From NCBI RefSeq assembly GCF_023715895.1, contig NZ_JAMBOO010000020.1, positions 1 to 64,000 of the forward strand: a stretch of DNA of 64,000 nt, given 5' to 3'. The position numbers and the translations under genes were made by a program. The notes beneath the pieces were generated by a model. The model was not told the origin of the DNA, ran no database searches, and worked only from the letters and a program-made list of their open reading frames with translations. This stretch comes from Domibacillus indicus (lineage in GTDB: Bacteria; Bacillota; Bacilli; Bacillales; Domibacillaceae). Positions 51,769 through 61,542 of the stretch are shown piece after piece. Every line of letters begins with the position of its first letter. Within the stretch, counting starts at the first letter, position 1.

Positions 51769-52629
51769 ATGAGACTTATTGCTATTGATTTGGATGGCAC
51801 TTTGCTATCCCCGGAAATGGAGATTACGAAAGAAAATATTGAGGCACTGAGAAAAGCACAGAGCCAGGGGAATATTGTAATGATCTGCTCCGGCCGCGCA
51901 CCAGAAGATATTCAACAAATCCTTAAAAAATACGAGATTTCATGCCCGTTGGCAGGAAGCAACGGAACGGTTGTTCAAGTCAATGAAAGTGTTTTGGAAA
52001 GTATTTCGCTGGACAGAAAAGATATTATAAAGATTGCAGAGAAGTTAGATGAGGATAAGGTTCCATATCGGGTCTATACCAACCATGGGATTTATGTACC
52101 TGCAGACTGGTCGGAACGAGTAGCGTTTGCTGTGAAGAAGGATAGGATTGAAATCGAAGGTCTCCCGGATGAAGTTTATCAAAGGATTACTGAACAACCA
52201 CAGAAGTCTAGTCTTATTAAATATTTTAATAAGTATAGTGAATTGTTTAATGAGGAAGATTTAACAGTTCAAAAATTCTTTGTGCTGACTTTAAATAGCA
52301 CCACTAAAACAGCGTTAAGTGCTTATCTAGGGGGGATTTCCAGCATTGTCATCACCTCCTCAGGCCCTTTGAATATCGAAGTAATGGACCAAAACGGAAA
52401 CAAAGGAAATGCTCTGAAAAGAGTGGCTGAATATTATGGTATTCCTCTCGATAATACCGTGGCCATTGGAGATAACTTTAACGATGTCCCAATGCTTGAA
52501 TTGGCCGGTCTCTCAATTGCAATGGGAAACGCAAATCCTCTAGTAAAAGAGATGTGTGATAGGGTTACTCATTCAAACGATAAAAACGGTGTGGCCCATG
52601 CAATAGATCGATACATATTGAGTGAGTAA
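51769..52629 (+). CDS. Cof-type HAD family sugar phosphatase
   Basis: This HAD hydrolase has 286 residues. Motif I is LIAIDLDGTLLSP with the nucleophilic Asp, motif II is MICSGRAP, the Lys of motif III is in DQNGNKGNALKRVAEYYG, and motif IV is VAIGDNFNDVPML. A Cof-type (C2) cap lies between. Members dephosphorylate sugar phosphates, flavin and pyridoxal precursors. The ATG at 51769 follows AGAGGTG; the GTG three codons earlier overlaps the ribosome site. It is monocistronic. The substrate is unknown. Confidence 0.9.
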   Translation: MRLIAIDLDGTLLSPEMEITKENIEALRKAQSQGNIVMICSGRAPEDIQQILKKYEISCPLAGSNGTVVQVNESVLESISLDRKDIIKIAEKLDEDKVPYRVYTNHGIYVPADWSERVAFAVKKDRIEIEGLPDEVYQRITEQPQKSSLIKYFNKYSELFNEEDLTVQKFFVLTLNSTTKTALSAYLGGISSIVITSSGPLNIEVMDQNGNKGNALKRVAEYYGIPLDNTVAIGDNFNDVPMLELAGLSIAMGNANPLVKEMCDRVTHSNDKNGVAHAIDRYILSE

Positions 52630-52658
52630 AAATCTCTGATCAGCTAACATTGAATAAA

Positions 52659-52812
52659 ATGAGCGCCGCATTCTTCTTCAAAATCTTGAATTTAGTGGGG
52701 GGAGGCGCTAAGGTCTTTATTCTCCCTGTTCTTCTATATATTTTTTTATCACATCGATTGTTGCTCCACCTGTCGTTAAAATTATATAGCTTCGGCTCCA
52801 AAAATAGCACTT
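52659..52812 (-). mobile_element. Remnant of an IS605-type element: one end plus tnpA scrap
   Basis: The hairpin AGCGCC (52662-52667)/GGCGCT (52704-52709), with an inner block nearly identical to the left end of element 2, follows a TTGAAT target-like motif. No right end is found. Beyond it, the frame at 52820-52952 (read plus strand, ending HPCLLL and stop) could belong to a gene broken by the event. The rest of the gap to 53049 shows no gene. Confidence 0.75.
52717..52812 (-). pseudogene. C-terminal fragment of tnpA (Y1 transposase)
   Basis: The minus-strand frame reads KCYFWSRSYIILTTGG and then ATIDVIKKYIEEQGE and stop. The WSRSY-I-x-T-x-G-G and KKYIEEQ pattern is the end of IS200/IS605 transposase TnpA. 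A stop (TAG) cuts the frame 31 codons upstream, and the HUH and catalytic Tyr regions are gone, so it is inactive. Confidence 0.75.
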
Positions 52813-53049
52813 CTAGTAAAACGGAAACAGTTCCAGGAGACTCCAATGGATCAGAACAAAACGAGGTAAAGGAGTTTATTGAATTCATTCAGGCAGGAAA
52901 GGGGTTTAAAGCAAACATGGCGGGCAATTCGCATCCGTGTTTGCTTTTGTAAACCCGGAACAAACAATTTGACCGTTCAAAGGAAGTATAATACAGTATT
53001 ATCAATCTTTATTGCATTTGGAGTAAGACAGCCGGAGGAGGTATAAAAC

Positions 53050-54036
53050 ATGCGCGTTACGATTAAAGATATTGCAGCCGTTTGCGGCGTTTCTGCCGGT
53101 ACTGTGGATAGAGCGCTTAATAACCGGACAGGCATTAGTGAAAAAACAAGAAACAAAGTATTGAAGGCAGCGAAAGAAATGAATTATCAGCCAGATTTTA
53201 CTGCTAGAAGCCTTGTTATGGGCAGGACGATGACACTTGGCGTTGTATTATTTGATTTATACAATCGCTCATTCGCCCAGCTGATGAATGCCATTGAACA
53301 GAAATCAAGGGAACTTGGTTATTTTGTTTATATTACACTCACGGATAAAGATCCCGAAAATGAGCGGACGTGCATTGAATATTTAATCAACCGTAAAGTG
53401 GACGGAATCATTTTATTCACAGTGAATCAAGGGGAAGAGTTTGACGATTATTTAAGCAGGTTTCACACACCGATTGTGACCATTTTTAATTTTATATCAA
53501 ATAATTGGGAATATATTGGGATTCGTGAGCGGCTAGCGATGAAAGAAGCGGTCAACTACATTGCATCAAAAGATTATAAACGTTTTGTTTATGTAAGTCC
53601 TCCACTTGCATATGCGGGCAAAACCAACATTTACACACAGGAAGAGCGATTCATTGGATTTTTAGAAGGAATTAAATTGAATAACGCCCCCGAACCCCTC
53701 GTATTAAAAGACTCAGATTATTTAAACAAGCTGCAAGCCTACGCGTTTGATCCAGCTGAAAAAACAGCTATTGTCTGCTCTACAGATTTGTATGCGCTGG
53801 AAGTGATGAATTTGTTAAAAGAAAGAAGTATTGCAATTCCAGAACAGGCAGGGGTTATGGGGTTTGATGATATTGATATGCTAAAGTACATTTCACCGCG
53901 CCTAACGACGGTCAAATTTCCAATTGTACAAATTGGTGAAAAAGCGGTTGAAAGTATTGTGAATAAAATAGAGAAAGGTGCCTATATATCTATACCACTT
54001 TTAGATCACGAGATTATTAGAGGAGAATCTATATAA
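53050..54036 (+). CDS. LacI family regulator of the arabinoside locus
   Basis: This LacI protein has 328 residues. The helix-turn-helix is VTIKDIAAVCGVSAGTVDRALNNRTGISEKTRNKV, followed by a hinge (MNYQPDFTARSLVMG) and a sugar-binding-like effector domain (TLGVVLFDLYNRSFAQLMNAI, DGIILFTVN, GVMGFDDIDMLKYISPRLTTVKFP). It precedes an ABC importer and an arabinofuranosidase gene. Four copies of the palindrome CGTGTACGTACACG lie in front of these genes and are its likely operators. The inducer would be arabinose or an arabino-oligosaccharide. Confidence 0.9.
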   Translation: MRVTIKDIAAVCGVSAGTVDRALNNRTGISEKTRNKVLKAAKEMNYQPDFTARSLVMGRTMTLGVVLFDLYNRSFAQLMNAIEQKSRELGYFVYITLTDKDPENERTCIEYLINRKVDGIILFTVNQGEEFDDYLSRFHTPIVTIFNFISNNWEYIGIRERLAMKEAVNYIASKDYKRFVYVSPPLAYAGKTNIYTQEERFIGFLEGIKLNNAPEPLVLKDSDYLNKLQAYAFDPAEKTAIVCSTDLYALEVMNLLKERSIAIPEQAGVMGFDDIDMLKYISPRLTTVKFPIVQIGEKAVESIVNKIEKGAYISIPLLDHEIIRGESI

Positions 54037-54121
54037 TTTAATTGAATATTTTGAAAAAATGGTTGATCATATAATTCAGGGGTGATAAAATTCAATTTAT
54101 CAACATTGTTGCTAAGCTTAA

Positions 54122-54135
54122 TGTAAGCGCTATCT
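54122..54135 (+). promoter_or_regulatory. cre-like site of the arabinoside operon
   Basis: TGTAAGCGCTATCT differs from the cre consensus only at the last base, and lies 20-30 bases before the first operator copy. Confidence 0.55.
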
Positions 54136-54153
54136 TAGGGATCTTTCTTATGT

Positions 54154-54255
54154 ACAATCGTGTACGTACACGATTGTAAGATTATCTATTGGAGTTTTCG
54201 TGTACGTACACGAATAGCAAGATTATTTTACTGAGTTTTCCGTGTACGTACACGG
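54154..54255. promoter_or_regulatory. Three phased palindromic operators before the arabinoside importer
   Basis: Palindromes with core CGTGTACGTACACG occupy 54154-54177 (24 bases, perfect), 54197-54214 (18 bases) and 54240-54255 (16 bases). Their centres are 40 and 42 bases apart, about four helical turns, so bound repressors face the same side. The core resembles the AraR box (TGTACGTACA), but the local regulator is LacI-type. Confidence 0.75.
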
Positions 54256-54322
54256 AGAAGGGTTAGCGACAGTGTTGATAAATGTTTTGCTTTCAATTTA
54301 ATTAAGCAAAGGGGAGAAGGGA

Positions 54323-55666
54323 ATGAAAAAAAGCAGCTTGTACGTCATGCTCTTTAGTATGTTGTTTGTCATTCTGGCAGCATGTGGAAAAGGCGGCGGA
54401 GGCGGTGGCTCAGAAAATGCTGAGGGAGCGGACAAGACAGCAGTAATTGGCAGTGATGCAAAAGATGCGACTGAGTTAAAGTTTTGGACTTTCCAAGAAG
54501 TTCACATCAAATTTTATGAAGATGCCGTAAAAAGATGGAACAAGGAATTCCCGGATCGCCCGATTAAGTTGAAGGCAGAAGCGTATCCGTATGACAATAT
54601 GCATAATAACTTGCTTTTAGCTTTGCAGTCAGGTACAGGAGCGCCAGATATTGTTGATATAGAGCTAGGGCGCTTTCCGAACTATTTAAAAGGTGAACCA
54701 CAGCTTCTTCCAATGAATGAATATGTAGAGCCTGTTCGTGATAAATTCATTGAATCCCGATTTGATATTTATTCAAAAGACGGAAAAAACTATGGTCTGC
54801 CAACTCATGTAGGAGCGACAGTAGCATACTACAATAAAGAAATCATGGATAAAGCCGGCGTTGATATTGATTCAATTATCACTTGGGAAGATTACGTAGC
54901 AGCAGGAAAAAAAGTTGCCGAAAATACCGACGCAAAAATGGTAGCTTTTGAAAGTGCAGACTGGTGGTCTTACTGGCCTCTTATTAAACAACAAGGCTCC
55001 GACTTTTTTGATGAAAATGGTAAAGCAACAATCGCAAGTGAAACAAATATAAAGACATTAGAAGCAATGCAAAAATTAATTTATGAAGATAAAAGTGCTG
55101 AGCTTGCTCCGGGAGGAGAGTATCATGCAGAAGAGTTTTACGGTTACATGAATGGCGGTGGAGCTGCTTCTATCTTAATGCCGATGTGGTATATGAGCCG
55201 TTTTACAGATTATATGCCTGATTTAAAAGGTAAAATGGTCATTCGCCCAATGCCGAAATGGACAGAAGATGGTAATCGTTCTGCAGGTGCAGGCGGCACA
55301 GGTACTGCTGTAACCAATCAAACAAAACATCCTGAATTAGCAAAAGAGTTTTTGGCTTATGCAAAGTTATCTGAAGAAGGAAATATTGCTTTGTGGAAGG
55401 TTTTGGGATTTGATCCGCCGATGTGGACAGTTTGGGACAAGCCGGAAATCCGTGAAGACAATAAATACTATGAATATTTTGGAGATGATATTTTCGATAC
55501 GCTTCTCAGTGTAAAAGATGAAATCGACTCTATTAACATGAACGAAAAAATTCCTGATGCCCAGGAGCAATTGTTCACAAACGTATTTAACAACGTTCTT
55601 CGTTCTCAGTCTCAAACTGCCGAGGAAGCACTTAAACAAGCTGAAGAAGCGGTTGAAAGTAAATAA
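54323..55666 (+). CDS. Arabinoside-type ABC importer, substrate-binding lipoprotein
   Basis: This family 1 solute-binding protein of 447 residues has a lipobox at LAAC (about residue 20), followed by a Gly/Ser/Glu-rich linker. The mature part shows LKFWTFQEVHIKFYEDAVKRWNKEFPD, GTGAPDIVDIELGRF, YGLPTHVGATVAYYNKEIMDKAGVD and GGTGTAVTNQTKHPELAKEFLAYA, typical of oligosaccharide-binding proteins. It is the first gene after the operators. A 7-bp hairpin in the gap to the permease genes probably makes it the best expressed of the three, as is usual for binding proteins. The ligand is likely an arabino-oligosaccharide, given the GH51 gene. Confidence 0.9.
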   Translation: MKKSSLYVMLFSMLFVILAACGKGGGGGGSENAEGADKTAVIGSDAKDATELKFWTFQEVHIKFYEDAVKRWNKEFPDRPIKLKAEAYPYDNMHNNLLLALQSGTGAPDIVDIELGRFPNYLKGEPQLLPMNEYVEPVRDKFIESRFDIYSKDGKNYGLPTHVGATVAYYNKEIMDKAGVDIDSIITWEDYVAAGKKVAENTDAKMVAFESADWWSYWPLIKQQGSDFFDENGKATIASETNIKTLEAMQKLIYEDKSAELAPGGEYHAEEFYGYMNGGGAASILMPMWYMSRFTDYMPDLKGKMVIRPMPKWTEDGNRSAGAGGTGTAVTNQTKHPELAKEFLAYAKLSEEGNIALWKVLGFDPPMWTVWDKPEIREDNKYYEYFGDDIFDTLLSVKDEIDSINMNEKIPDAQEQLFTNVFNNVLRSQSQTAEEALKQAEEAVESK

Positions 55667-55680
55667 AATAAGGCAAAAAG

Positions 55681-55705
55681 GGAAGGCGGCATGCCTTCCT
55701 TCTTA
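55681..55705 (+). terminator. Intra-operon hairpin after the binding-protein gene
   Basis: GGAAGGC and GCCTTCC pair around GGCAT, followed by TTCTTATC. It is a partial terminator or an mRNA-stabilising stem. Confidence 0.6.
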
Positions 55706-55737
55706 TCTAAAATGATGAATACAGAAAGGAGTAAATT

Positions 55738-56670
55738 ATGATTGAACGGGCTGTAGTGAAGCAAGACGTCGGTAAACCGAAGAGGTCGATAAAAGGTTTC
55801 TTTTTATCAAAACAAGTTGTTCCATACGTGTTTGTAGCCCCTTTTGTTCTTTCGTTTTTATTGCTTTTCCTTTATCCGCTTATCAGTGGTGTCATTCTCA
55901 GTTTCCAGTCTGTTCTTCCTGGACAAACAACCTTTATTGGTTTAAGCAATTATGAAAGAATTTTCAACCCTACTTTTTTTAAAGCACTTTCTAATACAAC
56001 TATATATGTTGTGTTAACAACGTCGATCTTGACCATTATTCCAATTATTTTAGCTGTATTGTTAAATTCAAAATTCACTCGTTTTGCTGATTTGTTTAGA
56101 GCGGCTATCTTTATTCCGGCTTTAACATCGACAATTGTGGCTGGTGTTATTTTTAGGCTTATGTTTGGTGAATCAGAAGATAGTCTGGCAAACACTGTGA
56201 TTGCGTTTTTTGGAATGGATCCGGTGGATTGGAAATTTGGAGCTGTATCAGGGATGTTCTTGATGGTTCTTTTATGCTCATGGAAATGGATGGGAGTTAA
56301 TATTCTTTACTTTATGGCGGGTTTGGCAAATGTGCCAAAGGAATTATATGAAGCAGCAGATATGGATGGTGCTGGTGTGTATCATAAATTTCGCCATATT
56401 ACTTTGCCGCTCTTAAAGCCGATCACTATTTATGTCATCACTATTTCTATTATTCACGGATTTCGGATGTACGAAGAATCCTATGTTTTCTGGCAGGATA
56501 GCTCACCGGGGAACATTGGGTTAACAATCGTTGGTTATATTTATCAGCAAGGCTTCCGAATGAACGATATGGGGTTTGGTGCCGCGATTGGTGTGGTTTT
56601 AATGCTGATTATCTTCATTATTAGCATTATTCAGCTTGTAGCATTTGGTACTTTTAAGAAAGGAGAATAA
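55738..56670 (+). CDS. ABC importer permease (MalF/UgpA type)
   Basis: This permease has 310 residues and six membrane helices. It begins after a basic cytoplasmic start with VVPYVFVAPFVLSFLLLFLYPL. The EAA loop that binds the ATPase is ELYEAADMDGAGVYHKFRHITLPLLKPI. It pairs with the next gene product to form the membrane channel. It follows the binding-protein gene by 71 bases. The ATPase subunit (MsmX-type) is not encoded here and is presumably shared from elsewhere in the genome. Confidence 0.93.
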   Translation: MIERAVVKQDVGKPKRSIKGFFLSKQVVPYVFVAPFVLSFLLLFLYPLISGVILSFQSVLPGQTTFIGLSNYERIFNPTFFKALSNTTIYVVLTTSILTIIPIILAVLLNSKFTRFADLFRAAIFIPALTSTIVAGVIFRLMFGESEDSLANTVIAFFGMDPVDWKFGAVSGMFLMVLLCSWKWMGVNILYFMAGLANVPKELYEAADMDGAGVYHKFRHITLPLLKPITIYVITISIIHGFRMYEESYVFWQDSSPGNIGLTIVGYIYQQGFRMNDMGFGAAIGVVLMLIIFIISIIQLVAFGTFKKGE

Positions 56671-56674
56671 ACAG

Positions 56675-57511
56675 ATGAATTCTAAAGAAAAACTTTGGAC
56701 CATCGGGGTAACCTCCCTCATTGCTATTATAGCAATTTTAGCTGTTTTTCCTTTATTTTCTCTTTTAATTTCTTCATTAAGACCGTCATCGGATTTAATG
56801 AGAAGCGGGATTACCCTATCAATCCCGTTTGAGAAGCTAAACCTGAATAACTATACGTATATATTTTCAGAAGCAGGAAACTACTGGGATTGGTATATAA
56901 ACAGTTTAATCATTTCTGCATTCACGATTGTCCTCTGTTTGTTTTTTTCGTCTATGGTCGGTTATGCTCTCGCTGTTTATGAATTTAAAGGAAACCGCTT
57001 TATTTTCATTCTTGTATTGCTAATCTTGATGATTCCTTTTGAAATTCTCATGCTGCCGCTTTATCAATTTATGATTAAAATACAAATGGTTGATACCTAT
57101 TTGGCAGTTATTTTGCCTATGATAGTGGCGCCTGTAGCCGTGTTCTTTTTTAGACAGTATGCGTCTGGTCTTCCAAAAGATTTAATGGAATCGGCGCGTA
57201 TGGATGGGTGTACAGAATACGGAATCTTCTTTCGTATCATGGCACCACTGATGCTGCCATCTTTTGCCGCTATGGCTATTTTGCAAGGGCTTTCAAGCTG
57301 GAACAATTTCTTATGGCCGCTAGTTGTGCTCAGGTCTAACTCGATGTTTACACTTCCTGTTGGATTGGCGACGCTTTTGACGCCGTATGGAAACAATTAC
57401 GATGTTTTGATTGCTGGATCTGTTATGACAGTTCTTCCGGTTATTATTTTGTTCCTATTCTTCCAGCGTTTCTTTATTGAAGGATTAACGGTAGGTGGAG
57501 TGAAAGGATAA
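56675..57511 (+). CDS. ABC importer permease (MalG/UgpE type)
   Basis: The 278-residue permease is the partner of the preceding one. It has six helices starting LWTIGVTSLIAIIAILAVFPL. The EAA loop is LPKDLMESARMDGCTEYGIFFRIMAPLMLP. The ATG at 56675, 4 bases after the previous stop, follows AAAGGAG. The longer frame from 56645 overlaps the upstream gene and is rejected. As with the partner, no ATPase gene is in the locus. Confidence 0.93.
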   Translation: MNSKEKLWTIGVTSLIAIIAILAVFPLFSLLISSLRPSSDLMRSGITLSIPFEKLNLNNYTYIFSEAGNYWDWYINSLIISAFTIVLCLFFSSMVGYALAVYEFKGNRFIFILVLLILMIPFEILMLPLYQFMIKIQMVDTYLAVILPMIVAPVAVFFFRQYASGLPKDLMESARMDGCTEYGIFFRIMAPLMLPSFAAMAILQGLSSWNNFLWPLVVLRSNSMFTLPVGLATLLTPYGNNYDVLIAGSVMTVLPVIILFLFFQRFFIEGLTVGGVKG

Positions 57512-57716
57512 TGAAATTCTATTAACAAAGCTATTTTTTGAAGGACGGCCTTCTCTTTGAGAAAAAAGAAATTTGTACGAAGATGGCTCTAAACTTGTGC
57601 GTAAGGTATAAGTTTTTGCAAACATACAGCCAATCCGGCACGCTCTTTCTCATCAGGCGGACTTAAAAAATCCATATCAGAAAGAAGGAAAGTGGTAAAA
57701 GACAGGAGGATCAATA

Positions 57717-58382
57717 ATGAAACCCAATGCATTTATGGAGAAGCTTGTAAACGTTTTTTCCTGGATGGCTAAGCTTGCTTATGTTCATTTTCTTTGGATG
57801 CTTTTTAGTGCTGCTGGCCTTATTATCTTCGGTTTTTTTCCGGCGACAGCAGCTTTAATGACGATCTGTAAAAGATGGCTTGATGGTGAAGAAAGTGTGC
57901 CAATATTCGGGGTATTTTGGGCTTCTTATCGTTCATCCTTTTTTACTTCTAACCAGGTAGGGCTTGTTTATATGGCAGCCGCACTCGTTTTATATGTAAA
58001 CTTTTTAGTTATTCAAGAAAATGGAGCTGGCCTTCCCATAATTGCGGCATTTTATCTAGCTGTATTTTTCTTAGTTATTACAGGCACCCATCTACTGCCG
58101 CTCTATATAGCGGGGAAGGGATCGTTTCTTCATGTATGGAAAACAGCTTTCATTATGAGTATCGTGAACCTGCCTATTTCGATCGCGGTGCTTGTTAGCC
58201 AATCAGCAATTTACTATCTGCTTTTTTCTTATCCTTCCGCAGCGCTTTTCTTTCTTAGCAGTACACTGGCCATTGTTCAGCTTTGGCTTGTACAGCATTC
58301 ATTCAATCGAGTGGAAAGAAAAGCAAAAGCATTACGAGCAAAAAAGTCTGCTCCAGCTGTCCAGGAAACATATACTGCGTGA
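57717..58382 (+). CDS. YesL-like (DUF624) membrane protein
   Basis: The 221-residue protein has about five membrane helices. The start FSWMAKLAYVHFLWMLFSAAGLIIFGFFPATAALMTICKRWL is the DUF624 signature seen in YesL. The protein ends in a basic tail. YesL-type proteins are often found beside family 1 oligosaccharide importers, where their job is unknown; a role in assembling or regulating the importer is possible. It sits 205 bases after the permease gene, ahead of the arabinofuranosidase. Confidence 0.87.
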   Translation: MKPNAFMEKLVNVFSWMAKLAYVHFLWMLFSAAGLIIFGFFPATAALMTICKRWLDGEESVPIFGVFWASYRSSFFTSNQVGLVYMAAALVLYVNFLVIQENGAGLPIIAAFYLAVFFLVITGTHLLPLYIAGKGSFLHVWKTAFIMSIVNLPISIAVLVSQSAIYYLLFSYPSAALFFLSSTLAIVQLWLVQHSFNRVERKAKALRAKKSAPAVQETYTA

Positions 58383-58402
58383 ATCCGGAAATTACGGATT
58401 CC
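58381..58402 (+). terminator. Hairpin overlapping the YesL-like gene stop
   Basis: GAATCCG and CGGATTC pair around GAAATTA. CCCTTATT follows, a weak T tail, so read-through into abfA is likely partial. Confidence 0.5.
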
Positions 58403-58410
58403 CTTATTAA

Positions 58411-59958
<1,548 letters not shown>

Positions 59959-60077
59959 AAAATAAAAGCAGCTGAGTGCCAAAAGACGATGAGGAATGAA
60001 TGATAAAATGTCCGAACGGGAAAGTCTGAGTAAAGCTATCCAATCTTTAGATATGGAATGAGAGTGAGTTTAAAAAG

Positions 60078-60110
60078 AAGCGCCACTAACAAACAGAGTT
60101 AGTGGCGCTT
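60078..60110. terminator. Bidirectional terminator, 13-bp stem
   Basis: AAGCGCCACTAAC and GTTAGTGGCGCTT pair perfectly. It separates the arabinoside locus from the minus-strand DoxX-like gene. Confidence 0.8.
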
Positions 60111-60163
60111 TAAGTATTCGAACATTCACAAAGAAGTTTGTATTTCCTATTCCAGGATGCCTG

Positions 60164-61159
60164 TTACGCGAAACGATAGTAAATCAGCAGGAATGTTGAA
60201 AGAACGAACAAAAAGTTAAGGAAAACAAAGATAAACTGATCCAGTTTTGTTTTATGCAATTTGATAGGCGGGTTGTAAAAAGATACACCTTCGATAATGA
60301 AAATAATCAAGATCACATGAATCATAAAATGGCCGATAATTTCTGTAAAGCCGAACAGCATCGTTGTCATAATGAAAATAACGGTAACAACGAGCCCAAC
60401 AACTCGGTTTAAAATACCGACGACAAGCAGATAGCCGACAATGAATTCAATAAAAGCAGCCATAACGATAAACATAGCCGGATCAAATCCGAACGTTGGC
60501 ACGTGGTGAGCTGAAACGATATCAAGTGTCATTGTCGGATACACCCATTTTTCAACCGCAACCCAGCATAAAGAAAGCCCAGTTCCCAAATACAAAAGAG
60601 GGAAGCCTTTTTCTTCAAATCGTGTTTTTCCGATAAGCAATACAGCAATAATAGCCAGATAAAAGCCATAATCAAGCATATGAAAAATGCCATTGTGTAC
60701 AGTCACATAACTAAATAATCCTAACAGAATGACGGCACCCACTTTTGTGGCCGCATGGTGGGGGATGCAAAGAAAGATAATCGCAGCCCATACAAAAACG
60801 GCTGTGGCCGTTTGTTCAATATGAAACTCGGGAGCGAAAATTGTTCCGTTTATCACTTGTATGATTAAAGCAGCCGCAGTGCCATATTTCAGTAAATACC
60901 GTGAGTATTTTCGAAAGCCAGATAACGTCTCATCCCATTTTTGAATAATCGTCCAATTTGTTGTTTTAGGAATCACAAGGGTTAATAAGCCAAGCAATAC
61001 AGCAACTACAATTGCCAAGGTTAAAAAGAAGGGAGACAAAATATGCTCAATCGTTTCTTTTTGCGGCTCTAATGTTGTGAACCATTTCACATGAGCTTCT
61101 GTAAAAAGAGGCGTCATGGCGACAGCAGCTGCGAGCAAGAAAGCAATTATTTTTTTCAT
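60164..61159 (-). CDS. DoxX-like integral membrane protein
   Basis: The 331-residue protein has a signal-like start (IIAFLLAAAVAMTPLFTEA) followed by HVKWFTTLEP, a motif found after the signal of several DoxX-related proteins. About eight membrane helices follow. Segments GTGLSLCWVAVEKWVYP and MFIVMAAFIEFIVGYLLVVG match DoxX-type helices. Membrane-facing His residues (HHAATKVG, HMLDYGF, HFMIHV) are many. The family is linked to quinone or thiol redox in the membrane, but the role here is unknown. It starts with ATG, with a GGAG ribosome site. It is monocistronic. Confidence 0.75.
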   Translation of the reverse strand: MKKIIAFLLAAAVAMTPLFTEAHVKWFTTLEPQKETIEHILSPFFLTLAIVVAVLLGLLTLVIPKTTNWTIIQKWDETLSGFRKYSRYLLKYGTAAALIIQVINGTIFAPEFHIEQTATAVFVWAAIIFLCIPHHAATKVGAVILLGLFSYVTVHNGIFHMLDYGFYLAIIAVLLIGKTRFEEKGFPLLYLGTGLSLCWVAVEKWVYPTMTLDIVSAHHVPTFGFDPAMFIVMAAFIEFIVGYLLVVGILNRVVGLVVTVIFIMTTMLFGFTEIIGHFMIHVILIIFIIEGVSFYNPPIKLHKTKLDQFIFVFLNFLFVLSTFLLIYYRFA

Positions 61160-61378
61160 TGGAACATTCTCCTCGTATCTATAGTGAATATATAGTTAAT
61201 ATACAACAGAACAGCCTATTGGCAATATATCAATCGTGACATTTATGTGAATTGATTCACAATGTGGCTTTGAATTTTTTAATCGAGGGAAAACAATTTG
61301 GATTGCTTCGCCGACAGGCCCGCGACTGTTGTTAACATTAAAAAATAAGTGATCCAAAAACATTTAATCCAGCAGAAT

Positions 61379-61497
61379 GAACAAAAATTAGCGCCGCATT
61401 CCCCTTCAACATCCTCGATGTGGTGGGGGAAGCGCTAATTTTTGTTCGAAATAAGGGATGCTTCATCAAAATCTTTGATTTAAGTGGAGAGGTTCAC
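61379..61497. mobile_element. Miniature IS605-type element (both ends, no gene)
   Basis: The left part is a hairpin with 16-base perfect inverted arms (61379-61394 and 61431-61446, including TTAGCGC/GCGCTAA) around CCCC/GGGG inner pairs. The right part, 61451-61497, differs from the element 2 right end (17913-17959) at only two positions. So it is a 120-base deletion derivative that keeps just the ends TnpA would recognise. It lies in the 61160-61542 gap, which holds no gene. Confidence 0.8.
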
Positions 61498-61542
61498 CAG
61501 GACCAAATGGCTTCATATAAAAATTGCCGTTTCTTGTTTGTG

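Noticed and set aside
52650-52952. 100-codon plus-strand frame spanning the IS remnant
   Set aside because: Its first half is the IS end and antisense tnpA, so the whole frame is not a gene; only its last 40 codons might be a gene remnant.
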